Assembly: GCA_001915545.1 (NCBI GenBank)
Contig: MNQS01000003.1
Span: forward strand, 1-64,000
Source: Bacteroides sp. 43_108
GTDB lineage: Bacteria; Bacteroidota; Bacteroidia; Bacteroidales; Bacteroidaceae
Direction of reading: 5' to 3'
DNA: 64,000 nt
Shown: in pieces, positions 34,500-43,108 of the stretch
How the letters are laid out: every line of letters starts with the position of its first letter
How positions within the stretch are numbered: the first letter of the stretch is position 1
Notes under the pieces: model-generated
Database searches by the model: none
What the model saw: the letters and a program-made list of their open reading frames with translations, nothing else
Told to the model about the DNA's origin: nothing
Program-made: the position numbers and the translations under genes

Positions 34500-35735
34500 C
34501 TACTCTTCGTGAAGAGCATCTGTCGGTGTGATACGGCTGACGCGCCGTGCGGGAACATATATGCCTGTGCACACCACAATGACGACAATCATCCACGTGA
34601 CTAGAGACGTGACAGCAAAATGCGAGGCAAAATGTTCGTACCAGTAACGACCTGACAGAAACTTATACATATTGCCGTCAGGCAGATAAAGTCCTTCCTT
34701 GATAGCATATTGCAGATAGAGAAAACATCCTATTGCCACGGCGGCTGTGGCCAAGATGACGCCTTCGGCAATGAGAGTATGGACAATGACGGACGATGTT
34801 GCCCCGAAACTCTTCATTATCCCTATTTCCTCACGCCGGTTGCTTGTCTGCATCCAGAATGTGCCGGACACACCGAGAAAAAGGCAGAAGAGAAAAAATA
34901 TTCCGAGCACCATACGCATCTGCACATAGGATTTAAATTTACCGCTGTTGTCGTCCATGAAGTCGGAGTACGATTGCACTTCGTTGACGTAGAAGTTTCC
35001 TGACTTGAGGCGTTTCTTTACCCAGTCAGTGAAGTCGGACAAGAACTTCTGTTCATCGGTGTTGTCACTTATGCGCAGCACGATAGCCCTCACATCCATG
35101 CCCGTCCGTGGCAAAAACATGACTCCTTCAGGCGGTGTGTCGGGGTGCAATCTGACCAATCCAGTGGTTGCCGCAACCGTTATATTTGAAATTGAATCCA
35201 ACTTGCCCATGACAGAGCGTCCGGGGAGGGTTTCTTCACTCATCACCACACAGCCGTCGTCGAAGGTCATACTGTCAAGTCCGGCATTGCCACCACGTCC
35301 GCTTTCGGAAAAACGGAATGTCTTGAAGAAATCGCTGCAGGGTACAAAACCGACACTGTTTACGAATGCTTCTTGTTTGCCACAACGAAACATATTGATG
35401 CTGGTACGGCTGCAGAAGGGGCCATCGTTTCCCTGAAACGTGGCAGAAGCCACACCGGGATAACTGCGCACCATGCGAAGCATGAGCAACTGGGCTTCGT
35501 GCCTCTCAGCCTCGTCCATCTCTACGAAATGAGGATAGTTTTCTGAATATGTCTTCAGCTCCATTCGGTAAAGACGATGTTCATCGAAACCTTTGTCCTG
35601 AAGTTCTATCGATGTCTGCACGACAAGAGGGTCAACCAGAACCCATACGGCAATCGACACAACAACGAGTTCTGTCAACAGCCAGCCGTAGCGTCCTTTG
35701 CGTGCCATCAGCATTTTGAAAATTATTCGCCACAT
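34500..35735 (-). CDS. FtsX/MacB-type ABC permease, copy 1b
   Basis: A 411-residue permease of the FtsX family with one helix at the N-terminus (YGWLLTELVVVSIAVWVLVDP), a periplasmic domain, and three C-terminal helices. The coupling motif reads RREEIGIMKSFGATSS. It is a paralogue of the product of 31147-32394. The ATPase gene follows after 74 bases, the preceding permease gene ends nine bases upstream, so this is an internal gene of the efflux operon. Confidence 0.9.
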   Translation of the reverse strand: MWRIIFKMLMARKGRYGWLLTELVVVSIAVWVLVDPLVVQTSIELQDKGFDEHRLYRMELKTYSENYPHFVEMDEAERHEAQLLMLRMVRSYPGVASATFQGNDGPFCSRTSINMFRCGKQEAFVNSVGFVPCSDFFKTFRFSESGRGGNAGLDSMTFDDGCVVMSEETLPGRSVMGKLDSISNITVAATTGLVRLHPDTPPEGVMFLPRTGMDVRAIVLRISDNTDEQKFLSDFTDWVKKRLKSGNFYVNEVQSYSDFMDDNSGKFKSYVQMRMVLGIFFLFCLFLGVSGTFWMQTSNRREEIGIMKSFGATSSVIVHTLIAEGVILATAAVAIGCFLYLQYAIKEGLYLPDGNMYKFLSGRYWYEHFASHFAVTSLVTWMIVVIVVCTGIYVPARRVSRITPTDALHEE

Positions 35736-35744
35736 GGTGTATTT

Positions 35745-37058
35745 CTATTTTTTGTTGTTGAGTGATTCTACGATAGGCCTGCGCAGCGACTTCCATGCCG
35801 GAATGAGTGCCGAAGCAAGATTGAGCACGACGCAGAACAAGAAGGCGCTGAGGAATATGCGCGGGGAGAAAAGCATGGACGGCATAAGTTCGACTTCCGT
35901 ACCGCCGTACCTGAATATGTCATTAAAAAGGTTTGAATTGAAAATTCGTATCACCCATCTGCATCCGAATGCCAGCACGCTCCAGGATATCGCCAATCCA
36001 AGGATTCCACCGACTAATGTAAACAGAAGATTTTCGCGTATCACCAGGCGCAAAAGATAGAAGCGACTGCCTCCGAAAGCCTTGCAGATGCCCATCTCCG
36101 ATTGCCGGCTTTCCATGCGGTTGGCAATCATACCGCTCAAATTCAGGGCGGGGACAAAGAGAAACAGCAGTATGAGGGCTCCCCAGAAAAACGCCAGCGA
36201 CTTGACGTTCACATCAGTGTTGCCGGGAACCAGATTGCGTTTCCATGCCGGCATAGGCCCAGTGAGCTCAATTTTCTCGCCTTTCGGGGCGTGTGACAGA
36301 TTGAACATCCTCACGAGCTCATCTATTTCGGCCTGCATCAATCGTCCCTGTTCTTTATCCCTTACCAGAAAACAAGTGGTGAAAGGACCGACAGGTGTGT
36401 CTTTTCTTTGAGCCAGCTGGTCATAATTTGACAGGCAGGTGTACGGCTGATAGACTTGTCCGTAGGAAAGCGGTGTAAGCATGCTGGCATCGCTCACGAC
36501 ACCGGTCACGGTGTAATCGAGGTAATCCATAGTGAAATGTCTGCCTGCGGCTTTTTCCGTTCCGAACAGCCTGCGCGCAGTGGACGCGGCAAGCACAGCA
36601 CAGCGGCGACGGCTATGAAAATCGGATTCTGAAAACGGGGCACCGTCGATGAACTGAAAATCGAATACCTTGAAGAAATCCGGATCGGTAGACTGACATT
36701 TGACCGGCAGTTCGGATACTCCGTCGGGCAACTGAATGTAGAACGGCGACCAGTTGTAATAATAAATGGCCGTTACTGCTTCGACCGACTTCAGCGGATA
36801 GAACCATTCACGTATAAGCGGAAGACCGCATGCTCCTTCTGTGTAATTTACCTTTCCGTAAGTAAAACCGACGGTCTTCAGTTCATAAAGATTATCGCGG
36901 TGCAACTCCGGATATACCGGAGAAATGAGGATATGGAAATACATCACAACAACCATAGTCAGTGCCAGCGGTACTGCCGTCCCGGCAATATACAGCGCAC
37001 TGAAGGTCTTGTTCTGACGCATCAGTTCCCATGTCTGTTTCAAATAGCGTTTAACCAT
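35745..37058 (-). CDS. FtsX/MacB-type ABC permease, copy 1a
   Basis: A 437-residue permease opening VKRYLKQTWELMRQNKTFSALYIAGTAVPLALTMVVVMY. The coupling motif is RQSEMGICKAFGGSRFYLLR, and three C-terminal helices follow. I chose the ATG at 37058 rather than the one five codons upstream (37073) because it matches the start of its paralogue at 33693. The gene follows one copy of the direct repeat described at 37078-37162, so its leader is duplicated upstream of the outer-membrane gene. Confidence 0.9.
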   Translation of the reverse strand: MVKRYLKQTWELMRQNKTFSALYIAGTAVPLALTMVVVMYFHILISPVYPELHRDNLYELKTVGFTYGKVNYTEGACGLPLIREWFYPLKSVEAVTAIYYYNWSPFYIQLPDGVSELPVKCQSTDPDFFKVFDFQFIDGAPFSESDFHSRRRCAVLAASTARRLFGTEKAAGRHFTMDYLDYTVTGVVSDASMLTPLSYGQVYQPYTCLSNYDQLAQRKDTPVGPFTTCFLVRDKEQGRLMQAEIDELVRMFNLSHAPKGEKIELTGPMPAWKRNLVPGNTDVNVKSLAFFWGALILLFLFVPALNLSGMIANRMESRQSEMGICKAFGGSRFYLLRLVIRENLLFTLVGGILGLAISWSVLAFGCRWVIRIFNSNLFNDIFRYGGTEVELMPSMLFSPRIFLSAFLFCVVLNLASALIPAWKSLRRPIVESLNNKK

Positions 37059-37077
37059 ATATATATTTTTCACATTA

Positions 37078-37162
37078 GTGTCCCGCTGAAATCAGGACGA
37101 GTTATATATTTATCAAACAATCCCGAAAAAGGCAATGTTGAGTTTTTTTGACTTCATTGAAA
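37078..37162. repeat. direct repeat, copy 1, flanking the outer-membrane gene
   Basis: About 85 bases that recur with some 10 differences at 40160-40246 in the same orientation. Shared words: AGTGTCCCGCTGAAATCAGG, TTTATCAAACAA, AAAAAGGCAA, TTTTTTGACTTCATTGAA. On the minus strand it ends a few bases before the start codon of the permease at 37058/37073. Confidence 0.85.
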
Positions 37163-37320
37163 TCAGTCCTTTCAAACAGATTTATAGTATTGGTTTTATC
37201 CGTAAGAGATATGAAGACTATATTTCATTTTTTTCAAAGAGCAAATTCCAATTTTAACGGGACAGTAGTTATACTGTTATATTAAATTAAAAAAACCGCA
37301 GTAAAAATCAAGTATACACT

Positions 37321-40146
37321 TTATCTTTTATTCTTCGGAAGAATGTTCAATTTGTACTGAACGTGGAAGAGTACATATTGCGGAAGCACATTTCTGCGTA
37401 TTTCAGTCCGTCCCTGTCCGTTGAGCGAGGAGGTTATGTTTGAAAGGTTTCCGAGGATATCGAATCCGTCAAGCATCAATACCATATTGCCTTTCATCAT
37501 TGTATACGAGATGCGGGCATTCCATACCAAATCGTTCGTGTTGAGCGATGGTTCGCTGTACCCGCGTCTGGAGTACATCGTAATGTCGGTAGAAAGCTGA
37601 AGCTTCGGTAGCAGGCTGAAATTTCCTGTAAGCCCGTAGTTGAAATCCCATATGTTCATATTGTTGAAATCTTGGCGTGTACTGTGCACATAGCGCCATT
37701 TCCCATCAAACTTTGCGCCTATATGTTGCTTTCCTATGCGGCAGTTCAGTTTGATGGTTTCGTTTATGCCCTCCGTACGTACGTTGCTTCTCCTCATCCC
37801 TTCAGAATTGATGCCTATGAGATCGACATTCTGCATGTGGCTGATCCTGGTGATTGATGACAGGTGCACGTACTTCTTCTTGTCGATGTCGTAATCCATT
37901 TCATAGCCGACGTCGGCATTCCAGTTGCCGTCGATGTTGTATGCCCTGTATGTCCGCACACCGGTGGATGTATCGTAGTTGTATCCCATGGCTATGGCGT
38001 TATGGGTGAATGAGATGTTGCCTCTTATACGATGGTCAACCTTTTTGAGTTTATGATAAAAAAAGCTCCATGAGTGTCTGTAGCTGTTCTTAAGACCCGC
38101 ATTGCCTTCTCGTATGTTGAGAGGGTCCGTATCGTCATGTATGTTCACCATGTACTGCATGTCGGGAGTCGTGGAGTTGATAGTATACCATAGCCCGATC
38201 TGTGTACGATTGACTTTGCTCTCCCATGTCATGAATGTGTTATATAATCCGACGAGCAGTGAGCTGCGGGAAAGCGTAGTATCAATATCTCCGCGCCGGT
38301 AGTCAAGACGCTCATGCTTTAGGTCAATCGGCATGCTGAATTCGCAGTACCATTTTCCTTTAGACGTTGTCTTCCTGAACGTGAAAGACGGCGTCAGCGT
38401 ATTTGACGTCGCATAGAGTTTGCTTGTATAGCTGTTGTTGCGGTCGATGACCTGCTCGTATTCAACTGCGGATGGAAGAATGCCGATGTCCCCTTCATCA
38501 TAGCCGGCAAGCTGGTCCAGGCGGTATAGGTTGGAGCTTCGTTCTGTTCCCGAATGCTTGAGGCTGTATTTGAGGGCCATGTAGAAAAGTTTGTTGATAC
38601 TGCGGTTGTATGTCACAGCCCCCTCAGCCGAATATCTCCGGTCCGGGTGGTTCTTGAAGTACTGGTCCGCTCTCTGCGCAGGATCAGATGCGCTGCCGGC
38701 ATACAGGCTGTATCGGTTGAACGTGTCGTCCTTTCTGGTGGAATAGCTGGCATTGACCGTGGCTTCCAGGTTATCAAGTGTATTTTTGGGGAACTTGATG
38801 ACAGAACTGGCATTCAGCCCGGCATTCCAGTCGTACCCTCTGGCCAGTCCGCTGCTCAGATAGCGGTTTATGGTTGTGTCGCCGTAGGCTTCACTTTGCA
38901 TGCTGCTTGTGACATCAAACTTGTTGTAGCTGAAATCTGGACGTATGCTGAGCATGATGCGCTTGAATGTAAGGTTGAGGTTGTGGGTCGTCGACAATGA
39001 TATGTTTTTGTTCCTGTTTGATTTTTCTATACGTTCGTAGGTGTCTCCAGTTGCTAAAAAGTTTGTACGCTGTATTGATTCATCATCCTTGTGTATTGAA
39101 TGTTTGAAGTTTACATTTCCATTCAGCTTCCATCTTGTACTCACAGGGTCTATATTGTAATCCACTCCGGTGCGCTGCTGCGTGAGTGTTCCCGAGTTCA
39201 TGTTCTGTGGCGTCCAACCGTCGTTTTCACCCGGTTTCCGCTCGTCGCTGAGATTGTTGGCATTTGCGTACAGCGCAAATCTGGAGTGGTCAGTGAAACG
39301 GAGCATGAATAATCGTGCCAGATACGGGTTGTCGCCTTTATAATTTCTATCGGCAAAACCGCCGCCTGCTTCAGCATTGGCTATCCAGCCTATAGAGTAT
39401 TCCTTTTTGAGCTTTACGTCCATAACATATTCTTTATCGCCGGGCAGTTCATATCCAAGAAATTTGCTTCTGTCTCCCAGTTTGTCGTACACCTCTATAT
39501 TCTTTACCATGTATGTAGGCAGGTTGTCGAGCATCACCGTCTTGTCATCTCGGAAGAAGTCTTTGCCGTTCAGAAGCAGGTTCTCCACAAGACGTCCGTT
39601 GTGATATATGTCACCGTTTTCACGGATTTCTACGCCTGGCAGCTGTCTCACCAAGGCATCGAGCATTGAACCTTCCGACAGGACGAATGCGCTTGCATTA
39701 TATACCATTGTGTCGCCCCGGTAGTAGAACTTCACCTGCGTTGCCGAGACCACCACCTGGTCAAGCAGTTGCGTCTCCTCACGCATGAGTATGCGCGGAA
39801 GATCACGCCTTGTTTCTCGTTTTCCGATGTCGTCCAATGTGTAGTTCATATAGGTGGTCTCATATCCTGTATAAGTACATTTGATGATGTATTCCCCTTC
39901 TTTTCTAGGAATGACGATTGAAAAATCCGATGTTTCACCGCTTCTGTCGCCGTTAATCCAGAGGTTGGATGCTTCTTCCTGGGCGATGATGGTGCTGTCT
40001 GTCGTCATAAGTTGCACGATTGCGCCTGGCAGTTCTTTTTTTGTCTTGAAATCGTATACCTTACCCAAAAGTACGAAATTTTCTTGAGCTTCAGATTTTA
40101 ATATACATAGTACGGAAATAAGAAAAACAAAATATAAATGTTTCAT
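37321..40146 (-). CDS. outer-membrane beta-barrel protein with carboxypeptidase-like plug region
   Basis: A 941-residue outer-membrane protein of the TonB-receptor-like family without evidence of a full TonB box. Signal peptide MKHLYFVFLISVLCILKSEA. An N-terminal carboxypeptidase-regulatory-like domain (LGKVYDFKTKKELPGAIVQL), then a plug (SEGSMLDALVRQLPGVEIRENGDIYHNGRLVENLLLNGKDFF), then a long barrel rich in Tyr, Asn and Arg. It lies inside the efflux operon between the membrane-fusion gene and the permease genes, flanked by direct repeats, which suggests insertion. It could substitute for the missing outer-membrane channel (only a TolC stub remains), but this is an inference. Confidence 0.85.
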   Translation of the reverse strand: MKHLYFVFLISVLCILKSEAQENFVLLGKVYDFKTKKELPGAIVQLMTTDSTIIAQEEASNLWINGDRSGETSDFSIVIPRKEGEYIIKCTYTGYETTYMNYTLDDIGKRETRRDLPRILMREETQLLDQVVVSATQVKFYYRGDTMVYNASAFVLSEGSMLDALVRQLPGVEIRENGDIYHNGRLVENLLLNGKDFFRDDKTVMLDNLPTYMVKNIEVYDKLGDRSKFLGYELPGDKEYVMDVKLKKEYSIGWIANAEAGGGFADRNYKGDNPYLARLFMLRFTDHSRFALYANANNLSDERKPGENDGWTPQNMNSGTLTQQRTGVDYNIDPVSTRWKLNGNVNFKHSIHKDDESIQRTNFLATGDTYERIEKSNRNKNISLSTTHNLNLTFKRIMLSIRPDFSYNKFDVTSSMQSEAYGDTTINRYLSSGLARGYDWNAGLNASSVIKFPKNTLDNLEATVNASYSTRKDDTFNRYSLYAGSASDPAQRADQYFKNHPDRRYSAEGAVTYNRSINKLFYMALKYSLKHSGTERSSNLYRLDQLAGYDEGDIGILPSAVEYEQVIDRNNSYTSKLYATSNTLTPSFTFRKTTSKGKWYCEFSMPIDLKHERLDYRRGDIDTTLSRSSLLVGLYNTFMTWESKVNRTQIGLWYTINSTTPDMQYMVNIHDDTDPLNIREGNAGLKNSYRHSWSFFYHKLKKVDHRIRGNISFTHNAIAMGYNYDTSTGVRTYRAYNIDGNWNADVGYEMDYDIDKKKYVHLSSITRISHMQNVDLIGINSEGMRRSNVRTEGINETIKLNCRIGKQHIGAKFDGKWRYVHSTRQDFNNMNIWDFNYGLTGNFSLLPKLQLSTDITMYSRRGYSEPSLNTNDLVWNARISYTMMKGNMVLMLDGFDILGNLSNITSSLNGQGRTEIRRNVLPQYVLFHVQYKLNILPKNKR

Positions 40147-40159
40147 ATCAATTAATTCT

Positions 40160-40246
40160 TAGTGTCCCGCTGAAATCAGGACGAGTTAAATATTTATCAA
40201 ACAACCACGGAAAAAGGCAACGTTGAGTTTTTTGACTTCATTGAAT
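40160..40246. repeat. direct repeat, copy 2, flanking the outer-membrane gene
   Basis: Second copy of the repeat at 37078-37162. Its right end is only three bases from the stop codon of the membrane-fusion gene. Both copies lie immediately upstream (minus strand) of a start codon, so the repeat is a duplicated intergenic leader. Confidence 0.85.
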
Positions 40247-40248
40247 TT

Positions 40249-41496
40249 TTATTTGATTTTCAATGTCAGAGTGTTTTTATAGGCACTCATGTCGCTGACA
40301 ACCACCTTATCACCAGGTTGCAATCCGTCGATGACTTCAACATGGTCGAAGTCGCACTCGCCAAGGTTGACCTTGCGTTTCACCAGATTGTCGCTTTCTT
40401 CCTCAACAAACAGTTCGTATACACCAGGACCTGTATAGAAAGAAGCATTAGGGATTCGGACGGCATTGTCCTTGATGGTCTGCACAACATATACATCTGC
40501 TTTCTGTCCGGAACGCAACATATTGTTCCGGCTCTCGTCCGTATGAACTATGAAACGGTTCACCCCATCCTTGCTCAACGGTTCAACCTGAACGATGGCT
40601 CCGTCGAGAGTGTGGCCGTTGATACGTACAAGAGCCTTTCCTCCTACCTTGATGCGGTCGGCATAATTGTCGGCTATCTCGCACTCAATCTTTAAATGGT
40701 CGAGGTCGGCCACGATTGCTATCTGCTCACCCTTGGCCACACGGGCTCCCACCTGTGTGTTTATATATGTCAGCACAGCCTTTTGCGGAGAACGGAGACG
40801 TGCATATTCCAAGGTACGCCTTGTTTCCTCCATGCTTTTCCGGAAAATTTCAAGTTCAAGCTGTTTGACCTTCATGTCTGCAGCCTTGACCTTTTGCTCT
40901 GCAACATATCGCTGTTTGAGCTGTTCGAGTTCCAGGCGTGCGATTATATAGGCCAATTCGGCCTGACACAACTGGTCGGCAGTGTCGGAACCAAGGCTGT
41001 CAAGATGCTGTTCGCTGCGATAGTCGACCAGCAGACGATTGAGCTTCATTTCGGAAATTCTTATCTGCATGGCCATATCGCTCAAAGTTGTCTTCGCATT
41101 TATTTCCTGCCGCTCCATCTGACAGCATTTCATTTTTTCTTCATTCTGCTGATTACGATAGTCGTTCTCAATGCTATGCAAATCGAGCTTCAACAGAGGA
41201 GTACCAACGTCAACACTGTCACCGCTCCTACGGTAGACCTCGACAATGCGTGTGTCGATGGGCGAATTGATGACTTCCTCGAAAACCGGCACAACTTTGC
41301 CGTATGCACTTATGCTTGCTTCGATGACCCCGCTGTCTACCGTGCAAATATTCAACGACGAACGTTTAACTCTGCTTTGAAGCCAATCGACAGTCATTGC
41401 AATACCAAAGATGACAATGGCTGCGACAACAGCAATTTTAAGAATATTGAAGACTCGCTTACGGCGGATTTCACTTTGCGGGATATTTCTGTCCAT
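40249..41496 (-). CDS. periplasmic adaptor (membrane-fusion) protein, HlyD/MacA type
   Basis: A 415-residue adaptor with one N-terminal membrane helix (ILKIAVVAAIVIFGIAMTVDW), split biotinyl-lipoyl halves (VEEVINSPIDTRIVEVYRRSGDSV and SPQKAVLTYINTQVGARVAKGEQ), a coiled coil rich in Gln, Glu and Lys (residues 110-230), and a C-terminal beta barrel. It should bridge the ABC permeases to an outer-membrane channel. It is the first gene of the operon and is preceded by a sigma-54 promoter and an enhancer palindrome. Confidence 0.9.
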   Translation of the reverse strand: MDRNIPQSEIRRKRVFNILKIAVVAAIVIFGIAMTVDWLQSRVKRSSLNICTVDSGVIEASISAYGKVVPVFEEVINSPIDTRIVEVYRRSGDSVDVGTPLLKLDLHSIENDYRNQQNEEKMKCCQMERQEINAKTTLSDMAMQIRISEMKLNRLLVDYRSEQHLDSLGSDTADQLCQAELAYIIARLELEQLKQRYVAEQKVKAADMKVKQLELEIFRKSMEETRRTLEYARLRSPQKAVLTYINTQVGARVAKGEQIAIVADLDHLKIECEIADNYADRIKVGGKALVRINGHTLDGAIVQVEPLSKDGVNRFIVHTDESRNNMLRSGQKADVYVVQTIKDNAVRIPNASFYTGPGVYELFVEEESDNLVKRKVNLGECDFDHVEVIDGLQPGDKVVVSDMSAYKNTLTLKIK

Positions 41497-41529
41497 TTGT
41501 ATTTAATAAATATTTTACATTTCATAAAA

Positions 41530-41546
41530 TACAAAATACATGCCAA
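41530..41546 (-). promoter_or_regulatory. sigma-54 (-24/-12) promoter of the efflux operon
   Basis: Minus strand TTGGCATGTATTTTGTA compared with the consensus TTGGCACNNNNNTTGCA: only two positions differ and GG-N10-GT spacing is correct. The start would lie about 24 bases before the ATG of the adaptor gene at 41496. Confidence 0.75.
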
Positions 41547-41586
41547 AAATCTATATCATTAATTATCAACCATATACAATTCAAAC

Positions 41587-41608
41587 CAGTGTCCAGAAAT
41601 GGACACTG
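41587..41608. promoter_or_regulatory. enhancer-like palindrome for the NtrC-type regulator
   Basis: Perfect inverted repeat of arms CAGTGTCC and GGACACTG around a six-base centre (AGAAAT). It lies about 60 bases upstream of the -12/-24 boxes, the usual distance for an NtrC-family binding site. The regulator encoded at 29522-30910, at the end of the same operon, is the obvious candidate. Confidence 0.7.
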
Positions 41609-41639
41609 TGTTCATTTACGTGCACGAAAAAGAACCAAC

Positions 41640-41677
41640 ATTCACCCCTAAAACTATATTCACCCCTAAAACTATAC
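41640..41677. repeat. tandem repeat of about 18 bases, two copies
   Basis: TTCACCCCTAAAACTATA occurs twice with no gap. It lies beyond the enhancer, between it and the thioredoxin terminator. Purpose unknown. Confidence 0.8.
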
Positions 41678-41685
41678 AATAAAAA

Positions 41686-41735
41686 AATGGTGACAAGACA
41701 GAAACATTATTTTCCATCTTATCACCATCTATAAA
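41686..41735 (-). terminator. terminator of the thioredoxin operon
   Basis: Minus strand ATGGTGATAAGA and TCTTGTCACCAT pair (one wobble) and are followed by TTTTTTTATT, about 85 bases past the stop codon at 41817. Confidence 0.85.
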
Positions 41736-41816
41736 GTACAGGCAACGTCAATAATTCGCACCACAGGTGAATGCAACATACGTGCCTTACACACAAAGAA
41801 GACTCAGATATACAAC

Positions 41817-42281
41817 TCACTTATCGCTCTTCTTCCCGAGCAGAATTTCCTTGATACCTTTTTCCATCACATCCTTTGGCAAAGCACCTTTAACAATATG
41901 CGGCTTGCCCGACGTCGGAACAAAAAGAATGGTAGGCAGGCTGGTTATTCCAAATGCGGTGGCCAACTCTTTCTCCTCGTCGACATTAATTTTATATACT
42001 ACAATATCGTTCTTATACTTCTCAGCCATAGATTTCAAAACCGGAGACATCATACGGCAAGGTCCGCACCAATCTGCATAAAAATCTATTATGGCAGGTT
42101 TGTTGCCTGAATATATCCATTTATCGGGATTTTTCTCGTAATCGTAAACCTTTTTCAAGAACTCCGATTTTGTCAGCTCAATTACTTTGCCACCACTCCC
42201 CGACTGAACCATCAGGTCGCCAGCTGAAGCAGTTATTGACAACACAAAAATCGAAACAAACAATAAAAATATCTTTTTCAT
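41817..42281 (-). CDS. exported thioredoxin family protein
   Basis: A 154-residue thioredoxin-fold protein with signal peptide MKKIFLLFVSIFVLSITASAGD, so it works in the periplasm. The active site is WCGPCRMMSPVL. The cis-Pro motif is SLPTILFV. It resembles the cytoplasmic protein encoded just upstream (42339-42701) and is its exported paralogue. A C-terminal Lys-rich tail follows the fold. It is the last gene of a three-gene unit divergent from oxyR and ends in a terminator. Confidence 0.9.
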   Translation of the reverse strand: MKKIFLLFVSIFVLSITASAGDLMVQSGSGGKVIELTKSEFLKKVYDYEKNPDKWIYSGNKPAIIDFYADWCGPCRMMSPVLKSMAEKYKNDIVVYKINVDEEKELATAFGITSLPTILFVPTSGKPHIVKGALPKDVMEKGIKEILLGKKSDK

Positions 42282-42338
42282 ATATGTTCACGTATTATGT
42301 TTATAAAAACTATATATCGCAGCTCCATACACTTCTTT

Positions 42339-42701
42339 TTATTTTTTCAGAAGGACATTATCGATTGCATCTTGCAGACTGCTCTTCGGCAATGCTCCCT
42401 GAGCCATCTGAGGATCTCCGTCAACAGGTATGAACAGCAAGGAAGGAACACTCCTTATTCCAAACAATGAAGCCAGCTCCTCTTCATCCTCTACATTAAC
42501 CTTGTAGATATCGACTTGTCCGGCATACTCATCAGCAAGTTCTTCCAAAACAGGTGCAAGCATCTTGCATGGACCGCACCACGATGCATAAAAGTCTATC
42601 ACTGCAGGCTTATCGCCCAAGAATTTCCACTCTGTAGGATTTGCCTCATAGTTTGCAACCTTTACCAAGAAATCAGCTTTTGTCAAATTTACAGTTTTCA
42701 T
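42339..42701 (-). CDS. trxA: thioredoxin
   Basis: A 120-residue cytoplasmic thioredoxin. WCGPCKMLAPVLEELADEY holds the CGPC redox pair, VNVEDEEELASLFGIRSVPSLLFI gives the cis-Pro, and no signal peptide is present. Reduced by TrxB encoded at 8345-9283. It lies between a small YgaP-like membrane protein and an exported paralogue, all oriented away from oxyR. Confidence 0.95.
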   Translation of the reverse strand: MKTVNLTKADFLVKVANYEANPTEWKFLGDKPAVIDFYASWCGPCKMLAPVLEELADEYAGQVDIYKVNVEDEEELASLFGIRSVPSLLFIPVDGDPQMAQGALPKSSLQDAIDNVLLKK

Positions 42702-42722
42702 AATCTTATTTTTTTATCGTTA

Positions 42723-42983
42723 TTAATTTCCTCTTTTCTTGTCTGCATCATACGGCTTTACAAAATCCTTGTACAATGCTTTCTTATCCGAAGCAGTTCC
42801 GCATGTACCGGCAGTACAGCAGGCCACACTAAACAGCCCCATAAGGATGAACAAACCTCCAAGCGTCGCCAGAAAACCATCGCCTGAATAAATGCCAAAT
42901 GCAGCAAGCATGGCTCCCGACAGCATACGTACTACTCTGCAGACACTCCAGTTTTTCAAAAACAAATCATAAAATCTACTCAT
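42723..42983 (-). CDS. small membrane protein, YgaP/DUF2892-like
   Basis: An 86-residue protein with two hydrophobic helices (RMLSGAMLAAFGIY and LGGLFILMGLFSVACCTAG) separated by a short loop, followed by a Cys-rich stretch (CCTAGTCGT) and a basic tail. The arrangement resembles the YgaP-type inner-membrane domain (DUF2892). An in-frame TTG lies three codons upstream at 42992; I chose the ATG at 42983. It is the first gene of the thioredoxin unit and probably takes part in membrane redox or sulfur chemistry. Confidence 0.7.
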   Translation of the reverse strand: MSRFYDLFLKNWSVCRVVRMLSGAMLAAFGIYSGDGFLATLGGLFILMGLFSVACCTAGTCGTASDKKALYKDFVKPYDADKKRGN

Positions 42984-43036
42984 GGTTCTCAAAATCTATA
43001 ATTAGTTCATCAACTATTGTTATCTTTTCTCATGTG

Positions 43037-43068
43037 CAAATATACCTGCATGAACCAAGGACTACAAC
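43037..43068 (-). promoter_or_regulatory. promoter of the thioredoxin unit
   Basis: Minus strand GTTG (43065-43068), 20 bases, TATATTTG (43037-43044). It lies about 55 bases upstream of the YgaP-like start and partly overlaps the region where OxyR, transcribed divergently, would bind. Confidence 0.55.
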
Positions 43069-43108
43069 AGTATTTTTCTATCTTTGCATAGACAGAATCT
43101 ATACAACT

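Larger units (their letters stand above)
41497..41816. other. regulatory and spacer region between the efflux operon and thioredoxin gene
   Basis: About 320 bases without a gene. They hold, in order, the sigma-54 promoter (41530-41546), the enhancer palindrome (41587-41608), a two-copy tandem repeat (41640-41677) and the thioredoxin terminator (41686-41735). Nothing else was recognised. Confidence 0.8.

Noticed and set aside
37078..37162. Direct repeat as terminal repeat of an IS element
   Set aside because: No transposase frame lies between the copies; the only gene inside is an outer-membrane protein, and no inverted ends or target duplication are evident.
37256..37280. Palindrome ACAGTA/TACTGT as a second sigma-54 or enhancer site
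   Set aside because: No -24/-12 boxes nearby and arms unlike the CAGTGTCC enhancer.
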